Of a stretch of 20,327 nucleotides of DNA, positions 14,051 to 20,327 are shown piece by piece. The notes beneath the pieces are model-generated. The model saw only the letters and a program-made list of their open reading frames with translations. It ran no database searches and was not told where the DNA came from. Made by a program: the position numbers and the translations under genes. The stretch covers positions 1 through 20,327 of the forward strand of contig JBMLOQ010000156.1 in assembly GCA_049242885.1 (NCBI GenBank). Direction: 5' to 3'. The DNA comes from CAIVPM01 sp049242885 (GTDB taxonomy: Bacteria; Bacteroidota; Bacteroidia; Chitinophagales; Chitinophagaceae). Each line of letters starts with the position of its first letter. The first letter of the stretch is position 1.

Positions 14051-14488
14051 ATGAAACTTCACGAAGGTTGTATAATTGAAAGCAATAACTTGCTTAAAAA
14101 CGATTATTTTTCTAAATCCAAAATTTTTATTATCCAACATAATCATAATGGCAGTATTGGTTTTGTAATAAACAAACAATCGAGAAAGCATTTTATTGTA
14201 GGCAACAAAAAATTTTTTATGTACAATGGCGGGCCAGTAAAAACAAATGATTATAATTTGCTACATACAGCACCATTAGAAATTGCAGGGAGCATTCATA
14301 TATTACATGGAATTTATTGGAAAAATAACATTACAGGAGATAATACAGAATTACTAAACACCTCAATTCAAAATATAAAAATTTTTAAAGGCTATTGTGG
14401 TTGGGATGCAAAAGAATTAGAAAAAGAGGTAAAAGATGGTTATTGGGATGTGTTAGAAGCCTCTGCTCAACAAGTTCTAAATTCTTAA
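14051..14488 (+). CDS. YqgE/AlgH family protein (short form)
   Basis: 145 residues; most family members are about 180-190, so this is a short version. Family marks remain: the N-terminal G-x-I-I-E pattern, F-S-K-S-K-I-F-I-I-Q-H (20-30), G-S-I-G-F-V-I-N-K (34-42), Y-N-G-G-P-V (58-63), and the C-terminal F-K-G-Y-C-G-W-D-A-K-E-L-E-K-E-V-K-D-G-Y-W segment that corresponds to the conserved G-Y-x-G-W-x-x-x-Q-L-E-x-E motif. The shortening falls in the middle of the protein. The role of YqgE/AlgH is uncertain; a regulatory link to alginate was reported in Pseudomonas. The gene is divergent from the sigma operon (116 bases between starts) and is followed after 43 bases by the NCS1 permease. An ATG at 14047 is out of frame. 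Confidence 0.82.
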   Translation: MKLHEGCIIESNNLLKNDYFSKSKIFIIQHNHNGSIGFVINKQSRKHFIVGNKKFFMYNGGPVKTNDYNLLHTAPLEIAGSIHILHGIYWKNNITGDNTELLNTSIQNIKIFKGYCGWDAKELEKEVKDGYWDVLEASAQQVLNS

Positions 14489-14531
14489 ATTCTTGCTACA
14501 ATCCTTATTTTTAATCAAAAAAATAACTACA

Positions 14532-15953
14532 ATGTCAACTTTAACTAACGAAGATTTAGCTGCCATACCACAAGAAAAAAGAAGTTGGACCACCTGGAAC
14601 TTTGCTGCTTTATGGATAAGCATGAGTCTTTGTATTCCAACATACACAATGGCTAGTAGCATGATTAACAAAGGTATGAGTTGGTGGCAAGCGATAATTA
14701 CTATTTTTATTGGCAATGCTATTGTACTTATACCAATGATTTTAAATGGACATGCTGGGGCAAAATATGGCATTCCATTTCCTGTTTTAGCAAGGGCAAG
14801 CTTTGGCACAATGGGAGCTAATATTCCTGCTATGCTTAGGGCTATTGTTGCTTGTGGATGGTTTGGTATTCAAACTTGGATTGGTGGCCAATCGTTATAC
14901 AATCTTTTAAGGGCTTGGTTTCCTAGCATTGAGCCTATAAAAATTGAAGGTCTTTTTCCTCCAACATTAGCTTTGTTTTGCTTTGCAATTTTTTGGTTAC
15001 TCAATATGTTTATTATTTACAAAGGAGTGGATAGTATAAAAAAATTATTGGTATTTAAAGCTTTCTTTTTACCCTTTGCCGCACTGGCACTATTTGCATG
15101 GGCTGTGGTAGCTGCAAAAGGCTTAGGGCCAATTTTAAATGAACCATCAAAATTTGCAACAAAAAAAGACTTTTTTGCTTTCTTTTTTCCAGCTCTTACA
15201 GCTGTAGTTGGCTTTTGGGCAACTTTAAGTTTAAATATCCCAGATTTTACTCGTTATGCCATTAACCAAAAAGCACAAATAAATGGCCAAGCTATTGGTT
15301 TGCCTACAGCCATGACCTTTTTTGCATTTGTTGGGGTTGTAGTTACCAGTGCAACAACAATTGTATATGGCACAACAATTTGGGATCCTGTAGAACTTGC
15401 CAGTAATTTTACTAATAAGTTTATGGTTAGCTTTGCTATGATTGGTATTATAATATCTACTTTGGCTACCAATATTGCAGCTAATATTGTAAGTCCTGCC
15501 AATGATTTTGCTAATTTATACCCATCTAAAATAAATTTTAAAATTGGTGGCTATATCACTGGCATTATAGGATTTTGCATTTTCCCTTGGAAACTAGTAG
15601 CAAGCCCTGATGGTTATATTTTTACTTGGCTAATTGCATATTCAGGTTTACTAGGCCCAATTGGGGGCATTATGATTGTAGATTATTTTTTTATTAGAAA
15701 AAAGAATTTATTGGTTGATGATTTGTATAAATCAAATGGATGTTATGCTTATAAAAATGGGTTTAATACCATGGCTTTAATTGCATTAGTATTAGGTATT
15801 TTACCAATAATTCCTGGTTTTTTGGTAATTACAAAAGTGATTCAGCAAGATTCTTTTGCAAATTGGATTACAAATATGTATAACTATGCATGGTTTGTAG
15901 GTTTTAGCCTAAGTGCCATTATTTACTATGTTTTAATGAAACGTAAAATATGA
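14532..15953 (+). CDS. NCS1 nucleobase/hydantoin/allantoin-type permease
   Basis: 473 residues with about 12 membrane helices. NCS1 permeases bring in uracil, cytosine, allantoin or hydantoins by Na+ or H+ symport. The layout follows Mhp1, the hydantoin permease of known structure. G-W110-F-G-I-Q114-T-W matches the Mhp1 helix-3 segment whose Trp and Gln hold the ring of the substrate. F-W229-A-T-L-S-L-N-I-P-D-F-T-R matches the helix-6 Trp segment, and T-N314-I-A-A-N318 the helix-8 Asn region. I chose the ATG at 14532 (M-S-T-L-T-N-E-D-L) because it leads straight to the conserved R-S-W-T-T-W-N; a TTG at 14493 would add 13 unneeded residues. Exact substrate is not decidable by eye, but a pyrimidine or a ring such as allantoin is likely. 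Together with preA this suggests pyrimidine use. Confidence 0.88.
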   Translation: MSTLTNEDLAAIPQEKRSWTTWNFAALWISMSLCIPTYTMASSMINKGMSWWQAIITIFIGNAIVLIPMILNGHAGAKYGIPFPVLARASFGTMGANIPAMLRAIVACGWFGIQTWIGGQSLYNLLRAWFPSIEPIKIEGLFPPTLALFCFAIFWLLNMFIIYKGVDSIKKLLVFKAFFLPFAALALFAWAVVAAKGLGPILNEPSKFATKKDFFAFFFPALTAVVGFWATLSLNIPDFTRYAINQKAQINGQAIGLPTAMTFFAFVGVVVTSATTIVYGTTIWDPVELASNFTNKFMVSFAMIGIIISTLATNIAANIVSPANDFANLYPSKINFKIGGYITGIIGFCIFPWKLVASPDGYIFTWLIAYSGLLGPIGGIMIVDYFFIRKKNLLVDDLYKSNGCYAYKNGFNTMALIALVLGILPIIPGFLVITKVIQQDSFANWITNMYNYAWFVGFSLSAIIYYVLMKRKI

Positions 15954-16003
15954 AGATTAAAAATTCGTTTTAATAAAAATAACTTCTCTTAAATTATATA
16001 ATC

Positions 16004-17329
16004 ATGAAATCCATTTCACACAAAATTTTCAGCATTTGGATAGTTTTAATTGTAAGCAGTTACGCTGCATTTCCACAATTAAAACCAACATTAAAAAATG
16101 TTAGCAATGCTTTTGTAAAAGTAAATGGGCAACAATTTACCATAAATAATAAACCCTATTTTTTTATTGGCACAAACTACTGGATAGCTCCATTTGTGGC
16201 AACCACTACAAAAGGAAAACAACGAGTTGAAGCCGATTTAGATAGTTTACAAAAAATGGGAATAACCAATGTAAGATTAATGGCTTTTGCCGAAGCTCCC
16301 AACAACTCAAAATACAGAATATCTCCAACCAATAACGATAAAGGCATTTTAAACGAAGCTAGTATGCGGGCATTAGATTTTACTTTACATGCCATGCAAA
16401 AAAGAAATATGTATGCTGTAGTTTGTCTTACAAATTTTTGGCCTTGGAGTGGTGGTATGGCACAATATTTAAAATGGAGTGGTGGTATAGATAGTATTTT
16501 GTATCCTAGTGCCAAAGCCAATAGTTGGGGTGTATATATGAACCAAGCTGCCCAATTTTACAGCAATAAAAAAGCAATAAATTTATATACCACTGCTATT
16601 ACAAAATTAATTTTTAGAGAAAATACCATTTCTAAAAAAATGTATAAAAACGATGGAACAATCATGGCTTGGCAATTATGCAACGAGCCAAGAGCAATGA
16701 ATAATCAAAAAGATTATCTAAGTTGGATTAAAAACACAAGCGATTATATAAAAAGCATCGATAGCAATCATTTAATCTCAATTGGAAGCGAAGGTTATAC
16801 ACCAGCTAATAGCACTAACAATAATGCTTTTGAGGAAATTCATACTTTCAAAAATGTTGATTATGCAGTAGCCCATGTATGGATACAAAATTGGGAATGG
16901 TACAACCCAAAGCAACATGATAGTACTATTGCCAAATCTAAGCAAGAAGCTAAAGATTACATTTATAATCATATTGAAATCGCCAAAAAATTAAACAAAC
17001 CTTTTGTACTAGAAGAGTTTGGTATTGCAAGAGATTCTGGAAGTTTTAACCCTACGAGTAGCACAATAAATAGAGACGATTTTTACCGTTTTGTTTTTCA
17101 AGAAATTTACGACCATTGCTATAATGGCCATGCAAGTGGTGTAAACTTTTGGGCTTTTGCAGGCAAAGGCCGACCAAAAAATATTGGTAAAATGTGGAAA
17201 CCTGGTGATGATTTTATTGGCGACCCCCCACACGAAGAACAAGGTTGGTACAGTGTGTACGATAAAGATTTTTCGACCATAGAAATTATTAAAGAATTTA
17301 CCACTAAAATGAAGTATTTGGCTAAATAA
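16004..17329 (+). CDS. Exported glycoside hydrolase family 5, mannan endo-1,4-beta-mannosidase-like
   Basis: 441 residues with a signal peptide (about 1-24, M-K-S-I-S-H-K-I-F then hydrophobic to A-A-F). The catalytic (beta/alpha)8 barrel covers nearly all the rest. F-F-I-G-T-N-Y-W (53-60) starts the barrel. The general acid/base is E228 in W-Q-L-C-N-E-P-R. H291 and the W-I-Q-N-W-E-W-Y segment (293-300) form part of the sugar-binding cleft. The nucleophile is E338 in V-L-E-E-F-G. The best fit is the GH5_7 beta-mannanases, which cut mannans and glucomannans. There is no carbohydrate-binding module and no C-terminal sorting (T9SS) domain, so the enzyme is probably periplasmic, or surface-exposed by another route. 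It lies 50 bases after the permease and 38 bases before the AAA+ gene, without an obvious SusC/SusD pair nearby. Confidence 0.87.
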   Translation: MKSISHKIFSIWIVLIVSSYAAFPQLKPTLKNVSNAFVKVNGQQFTINNKPYFFIGTNYWIAPFVATTTKGKQRVEADLDSLQKMGITNVRLMAFAEAPNNSKYRISPTNNDKGILNEASMRALDFTLHAMQKRNMYAVVCLTNFWPWSGGMAQYLKWSGGIDSILYPSAKANSWGVYMNQAAQFYSNKKAINLYTTAITKLIFRENTISKKMYKNDGTIMAWQLCNEPRAMNNQKDYLSWIKNTSDYIKSIDSNHLISIGSEGYTPANSTNNNAFEEIHTFKNVDYAVAHVWIQNWEWYNPKQHDSTIAKSKQEAKDYIYNHIEIAKKLNKPFVLEEFGIARDSGSFNPTSSTINRDDFYRFVFQEIYDHCYNGHASGVNFWAFAGKGRPKNIGKMWKPGDDFIGDPPHEEQGWYSVYDKDFSTIEIIKEFTTKMKYLAK

Positions 17330-17367
17330 AAGATACAACCAAGCTATTTTCTTCTTTTATTTACAGC

Positions 17368-18900
17368 ATGGAAATTGCAACTATCAAAACCCTTGGGCAA
17401 CTCAAAAAAGCTGGGTACAAATACAAATCAATAAAAGAAGAAGTTAGAGACAATTTAATACTAAAACTTACATCTGGAACTCCAAGTTTTACTGGAATTT
17501 TAGGATATGAAAATACAGTAATACCCGATACAGAACGAGCTATTCTAAGCAGGCATAACATACTTTTTTTGGGTTTGCGTGGACAAGCTAAAACACGTAT
17601 GGCTAGGCAAATGATTGATTTGTTGGATGATTATATTCCAGTAGTTGAGGGCAGCGAATTAAACGATAACCCCATAAAACCAATAAGCAAATTTGCAAAA
17701 GATTTGATACAAAAACTTGGCGACGATACTCCAATCAACTGGTTACACAAAACCGAGCGTTATGGCGAAAAATTAGCAACTCCTGATGTTTCTGTTGCTG
17801 ATTTAATTGGAGATATAGACCCCATTAAAGCTGCTAATTTAAAACTAAGCTTTGCCGATGAAGGTGTACTGCATTATGGCATCATCCCTCGTAGCAATAG
17901 AAGTATTTTTGTGATAAACGAATTGCCCGATTTACAACCTCGTATTCAAGTAGCATTATTTAACATTTTGCAAGAAGGCGATATTCAAATTAGAGGCTTT
18001 AAATTACGTTTACCATTAGACATATTATTTGTGTTTACTGCAAATCCTGAAGATTATACCAACAGAGGCAGTATTGTAACACCTTTAAAAGATAGAATTG
18101 AAAGTCAAATTCTTACACATTATCCAAAAGAATTAGATACAGCTTTGCAAATTACAGAGCAAGAAGCTAATTTACTTTCTAAACAAAAAGAAACTGTTGA
18201 AGTTAGTGATTTAGTTAAAAGAATCATCGAACAAATTGCCTTTGAAGCAAGAACGAATGAATTGGTAGATAAAAAAAGTGGTGTAAGTGCAAGGCTTACA
18301 ATCGCAGCCTTTGAAAATGCAATTAGTAGTGCCGAACGTAGAGCAATAATACACCATCAAAACAAAACGCTTGTTTGGGTTAGTGATGTACTGGCAGCTA
18401 TACCAGCAATTACAGGAAAAGTTGAACTGCTGTACGAAGGGGAGCAAGAAGGGCCATACCAAGTTGCTATTCACTTAATTGATAAAGCTATACGTTCTCA
18501 ATTTATTCAATATTTTCCCAATCCGGATATTGCAAAAAAGAAAAAATACACAGGCAAAAAATCAGCAGAAGAAAAACCAATAGAAAATCCATATAAACAA
18601 ATTATCAGCTGGTTTGATAAAGGAAATGAGCTAAATTTATTATCCAATTTACACGACACTAAAAAGGTTATTGAGTTGTATAAAGTTGATGGATTGTATA
18701 ATTTGGTTAAAAAACATTATCACACAGTTTCAGAAACCGAAAATGCTTTATTAATGGAGTTTGTTTTACATGGCTTATCTGCTTACAGTTTAATTAGCAA
18801 AAAAACAATTGATGATGTAGTGGTTTTTAAAGATTTAATGGGTAGTATGATGAATTTTAATGTTGACGATAACTTTGATGAAGAAGATGATAATATGTAA
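17368..18900 (+). CDS. AAA+ ATPase, MoxR / magnesium-chelatase-like
   Basis: 510 residues. Residues about 45-350 form an AAA+ module of the MoxR/ChlI clade. Walker A is G69-L-R-G-Q-A-K75-T76, with Ala in place of the usual third Gly. Walker B is I-F-V-I-N184-E185-L-P-D-L, with Asn where Asp is normal. Sensor 1 is N226 in F-T-A-N-P-E-D and a probable arginine finger is R243 in L-K-D-R-I-E-S. I recall N-E-L-P-D-L and the R-I-Q-V-x-L-F-N-I-L-Q/E-E-x-D segment as conserved in this subfamily, so the enzyme is likely active. The C-terminus (about 380-510) is helical, ending in an acidic D-E-E-D-D tail. Relatives usually work as chaperone-like remodelers together with a VWA-domain partner encoded next door; none is in the window. 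It follows the GH5 gene by 38 bases. Confidence 0.85.
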   Translation: MEIATIKTLGQLKKAGYKYKSIKEEVRDNLILKLTSGTPSFTGILGYENTVIPDTERAILSRHNILFLGLRGQAKTRMARQMIDLLDDYIPVVEGSELNDNPIKPISKFAKDLIQKLGDDTPINWLHKTERYGEKLATPDVSVADLIGDIDPIKAANLKLSFADEGVLHYGIIPRSNRSIFVINELPDLQPRIQVALFNILQEGDIQIRGFKLRLPLDILFVFTANPEDYTNRGSIVTPLKDRIESQILTHYPKELDTALQITEQEANLLSKQKETVEVSDLVKRIIEQIAFEARTNELVDKKSGVSARLTIAAFENAISSAERRAIIHHQNKTLVWVSDVLAAIPAITGKVELLYEGEQEGPYQVAIHLIDKAIRSQFIQYFPNPDIAKKKKYTGKKSAEEKPIENPYKQIISWFDKGNELNLLSNLHDTKKVIELYKVDGLYNLVKKHYHTVSETENALLMEFVLHGLSAYSLISKKTIDDVVVFKDLMGSMMNFNVDDNFDEEDDNM

Positions 18901-18930
18901 ATCTGTCAAATATACTTAAATCATAATCTG

Positions 18931-18959
18931 TTGTTTTCAGTTTTTTTGGGTTACCTTTT
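18931..18959 (+). promoter_or_regulatory. Possible promoter of the CBM48 gene
   Basis: TTG at 18931-18933, 18 bases, then TACCTTTT at 18952-18959, close to the Bacteroidota pattern (TTTG, 17-23 bases, TAnnTTTG) with the last base different. It ends 38 bases before the ATG at 18998, in the 97-base gap after the ATPase gene. Weak evidence in an AT-rich gap. Confidence 0.3.
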
Positions 18960-18997
18960 AAAGAAAAAAGTATTAAAAGAAAATTAAAACTAACAAG

Positions 18998-19288
18998 ATG
19001 ATACAAAAAACATATTACAAAACAAAAGACTATTGTAAAGTTAAGTTTACCTTACAACCTGAAAATGTAGAAACACTTGAAATTTTAGGCTTAAATAGCG
19101 ATTGGGAAAACTCAATTGTAATGAGTAAGAAAAAAGATGGTAGTTTTTCTGCAGAAGTTAATTTACCAAAGGAAACTAAACATGAGTTTAAGTATAAAGC
19201 TAATGAAAATGAGTGGATTACTGAACCAGAAGCTGACGAACAAACAAGTAACGTTTATGGCAGCACCAATAGTGTAATTGTAATCTAA
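18998..19288 (+). CDS. Stand-alone CBM48 / isoamylase early-set (glycogen-binding) domain protein
   Basis: 96 residues, one domain and no signal peptide, so cytoplasmic. The fold is the early-set Ig-like CBM48 found at the N-terminus of glycogen-branching and debranching enzymes and in the AMPK beta subunit. Visible marks: V-K-F-T-L-Q-P (15-21), I-L-G-L-N-S-D-W (29-36, the G-x-F/L-N-x-W turn), M-S-K-K-K-D-G-S-F-S-A-E-V-N-L-P (42-57), and E-F-K-Y-K-A-N-E-N-E-W (63-73, the Y-K-F-x-V-D-G-x-W turn). It ends in N-V-Y-G-S-T-N-S-V-I-V. Such single-domain proteins occur in Bacteroidota; their role is not established. It may bind glycogen or simply be a structural relic. A strong terminator follows 18 bases after its stop. 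Confidence 0.82.
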   Translation: MIQKTYYKTKDYCKVKFTLQPENVETLEILGLNSDWENSIVMSKKKDGSFSAEVNLPKETKHEFKYKANENEWITEPEADEQTSNVYGSTNSVIVI

Positions 19289-19306
19289 AATTTTAGAAAT
19301 TATTGT

Positions 19307-19343
19307 AAAAATGGCTTTATCCTTATGGGATAAAGCCATTTTT
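19307..19343. terminator. Strong rho-independent terminator after the CBM48 gene
   Basis: Stem ATGGCTTTATCC (19311-19322) and GGATAAAGCCAT (19328-19339) with a 5-base loop, extended by AAAA/TTTT to 16 bp, then T residues. It lies 18 bases after the CBM48 stop. The flanking A and T runs make it usable in both directions. Confidence 0.88.
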
Positions 19344-19475
19344 TTGGCTATGATGGAATTAAAAACTATTTTCATTTAGCCCCAAATAGCTTTAAACACT
19401 TCTTTATTGCTAAAACAAGACTAAAAATTCATCTTTTTAGTTAAATAAAATATCATCGATTTTAATTCTAAAATA

Positions 19476-19510
19476 AAAAAGGGTTGCTTTTATTAAAAGC
19501 AACCCTTTTT
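19476..19510. terminator. Strong rho-independent terminator just after rpoB
   Basis: A 16-bp perfect stem: AAAAAGGGTTGCTTTT (19476-19491) and AAAAGCAACCCTTTTT (19495-19510) with a 3-base loop. It begins 20 bases past the rpoB stop on the minus strand, where the stem ends in five T residues. It also works for plus-strand read-through. Together with the hairpin at 19307-19343 it insulates two convergent units. The 130 bases between the two hairpins show no gene. Confidence 0.88.
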
Positions 19511-19530
19511 GGTATAAAACCTTAAAGCAA

Positions 19531-20327
19531 TTAAGCTTCAAATTTTAAATCTAATCCTAAACCTCTTAACTCATGTACCAATACATTAAAGCTTTCTGGC
19601 ACACCAGCTCTTGGTATATTATCGCCTTTTACAATTGCCTCATAGGTTTTTGCACGACCAATAATATCATCAGATTTTAAAGTTAATAATTCTTGTAAAA
19701 TATTAGCAGCACCATATGCTTCTAATGCCCAAACCTCCATCTCACCAAATCTTTGACCACCAAACTGAGCTTTACCGCCCAAAGGTTGTTGGGTAATTAA
19801 GCTATATGGTCCAATACTACGAGCATGCATTTTATCATCAACCATGTGGTGAAGTTTAATTACATAAATTACACCTACTGTTGCTTTTTGGTGGAAACGT
19901 TCTCCAGTTTCACCATCATATAAATATGTATGACCATTTCTTGGAATTCCTGCTTCTACACACAAATCTTCAATTTGTTGGGTACTTGCACCGTCGAAAA
20001 TTGGAGTAGCAAATTTTCTATCCAATTTCAAACCTGTCCAGCCCAAAATGGTTTCATAAATTTGTCCTAAGTTCATCCTACTAGGTACACCTAATGGATT
20101 AAGAACAATATCTACTGGTGTTCCATCTTCTAAGAATGGCATATCCTCGGCACGTGCAATTTTGGCAACAATACCTTTATTTCCGTGACGACCAGCCATT
20201 TTATCACCCACTTTTAACTTACGTTTTACTGCTAGGTAAACTTTTGCAAGTTTTAATACACCAGCTGGTAACTCATCACCAATTGAAATATTAAATTTCT
20301 CACGTTTAAAGCGTCCTAATTCTTCGT
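19531..20327 (-). CDS. rpoB: RNA polymerase beta subunit RpoB (partial, C-terminal 264 residues)
   Basis: The gene enters from the right edge and stops at 19531. The frame is open through to 20327, so the GTG at 20211 is internal: the 38 codons before it read E-E-L-G-R-F-K-R-E and then L-A-V-K-R-K-L-K-V-G-D-K, continuous with rpoB. Highly conserved C-terminal segments are all present: G-D-K-M-A-G-R-H-G-N-K-G, D-I-V-L-N-P-L-G-V-P-S-R-M-N-L-G-Q, M-V-D-D-K-M-H-A-R-S-I-G-P-Y-S, Q-P-L-G-G-K-A-Q-F-G-G-Q-R-F-G-E-M-E-V-W-A-L, and an end in E-L-R-G-L-G-L-D. RpoB forms the catalytic core and holds the rifampicin site (upstream, not in view). In most bacteria rpoC follows directly; here a strong terminator follows 20 bases after the stop and then convergent genes. 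Confidence 0.97.
   Translation of the reverse strand, partial: EELGRFKREKFNISIGDELPAGVLKLAKVYLAVKRKLKVGDKMAGRHGNKGIVAKIARAEDMPFLEDGTPVDIVLNPLGVPSRMNLGQIYETILGWTGLKLDRKFATPIFDGASTQQIEDLCVEAGIPRNGHTYLYDGETGERFHQKATVGVIYVIKLHHMVDDKMHARSIGPYSLITQQPLGGKAQFGGQRFGEMEVWALEAYGAANILQELLTLKSDDIIGRAKTYEAIVKGDNIPRAGVPESFNVLVHELRGLGLDLKFEA

Noticed and set aside
14493..14531. TTG at 14493 as start of the NCS1 permease
   Set aside because: It adds 13 residues not needed by the family and lies 5 bases after the YqgE stop; the ATG at 14532 leads directly to the conserved R-S-W-T-T-W-N segment.
20209..20211. GTG at 20211 as start of a 226-residue gene
   Set aside because: The frame stays open to the window edge and the upstream codons continue conserved rpoB sequence, so the GTG codes an internal Val.
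1..20327. tRNA, rRNA, CRISPR array, insertion sequence or prophage
   Set aside because: Spacers were read on both strands; no cloverleaf-like elements, spaced direct repeats, transposase genes or phage genes were seen.

Overview
The window is a chromosomal segment of a low-GC member of the Bacteroidota, most likely near the Chitinophagales/Sphingobacteriales. The evidence is the gene content (NrtR/AraR-type NUDIX regulator, ECF sigma plus HEAT-repeat membrane protein plus DUF4097-type exported proteins, short YqgE, stand-alone CBM48 protein), A-rich leaders without a clear Shine-Dalgarno sequence, and several TAnnTTTG-like -7 boxes. I cannot fix the genus. I see no insertion sequence, prophage, tRNA, rRNA or CRISPR array, and no gene-free stretch longer than 300 bases.

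Layout. Bases 1-3612 (minus strand) hold the start of a small membrane protein of DUF6580 type, the cell-wall transpeptidase PBP2 (mrdA), a small lipoprotein, and a NUDIX-fold transcriptional regulator. The endoribonuclease-family gene yicC (plus, 3769-4644) is divergent from the regulator and convergent with preA (4692-5960, minus), the catalytic iron-sulfur subunit of dihydropyrimidine dehydrogenase. Bases 6179-10738 are a compact minus-strand operon read in the order HMG-CoA-lyase-like protein, nitrilase-superfamily protein, aldehyde dehydrogenase, membrane glycosyltransferase. Bases 10964-13934 are a second minus-strand operon: ECF sigma factor, membrane-anchored HEAT-repeat protein (probable anti-sigma or sensor), then two related exported DUF4097/adhesin-like proteins. 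Divergent from it, a plus-strand run (14051-18900) carries a YqgE/AlgH protein, an NCS1 nucleobase/hydantoin-type permease, an exported GH5 mannanase-like enzyme and a MoxR/Mg-chelatase-like AAA+ ATPase, followed by a small CBM48 protein (18998-19288). Two strong hairpins then separate this run from the convergent 3' end of rpoB, which runs off the right edge.

How the genes may work together. PreA and the NCS1 permease suggest uptake and reductive breakdown of pyrimidines or related rings. The rest of that pathway (PreT, dihydropyrimidinase) is not in the window. The nitrilase homologue cannot simply be assigned as beta-ureidopropionase, because Ser replaces the catalytic Cys and Arg replaces the catalytic Lys. 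The sigma operon looks like a self-regulated envelope-response module: an ECF-type promoter (TGTAAC, 16 bases, CGAT) lies just upstream of its TTG start codon.

The points most worth following up are the nitrilase-like protein with an altered triad and its operon, the sigma/HEAT/DUF4097 module, and rpoB ending in a terminator with no rpoC behind it. Several other genes are also away from their usual partners (mrdA without mreCD or rodA, AAA+ ATPase without a VWA protein).
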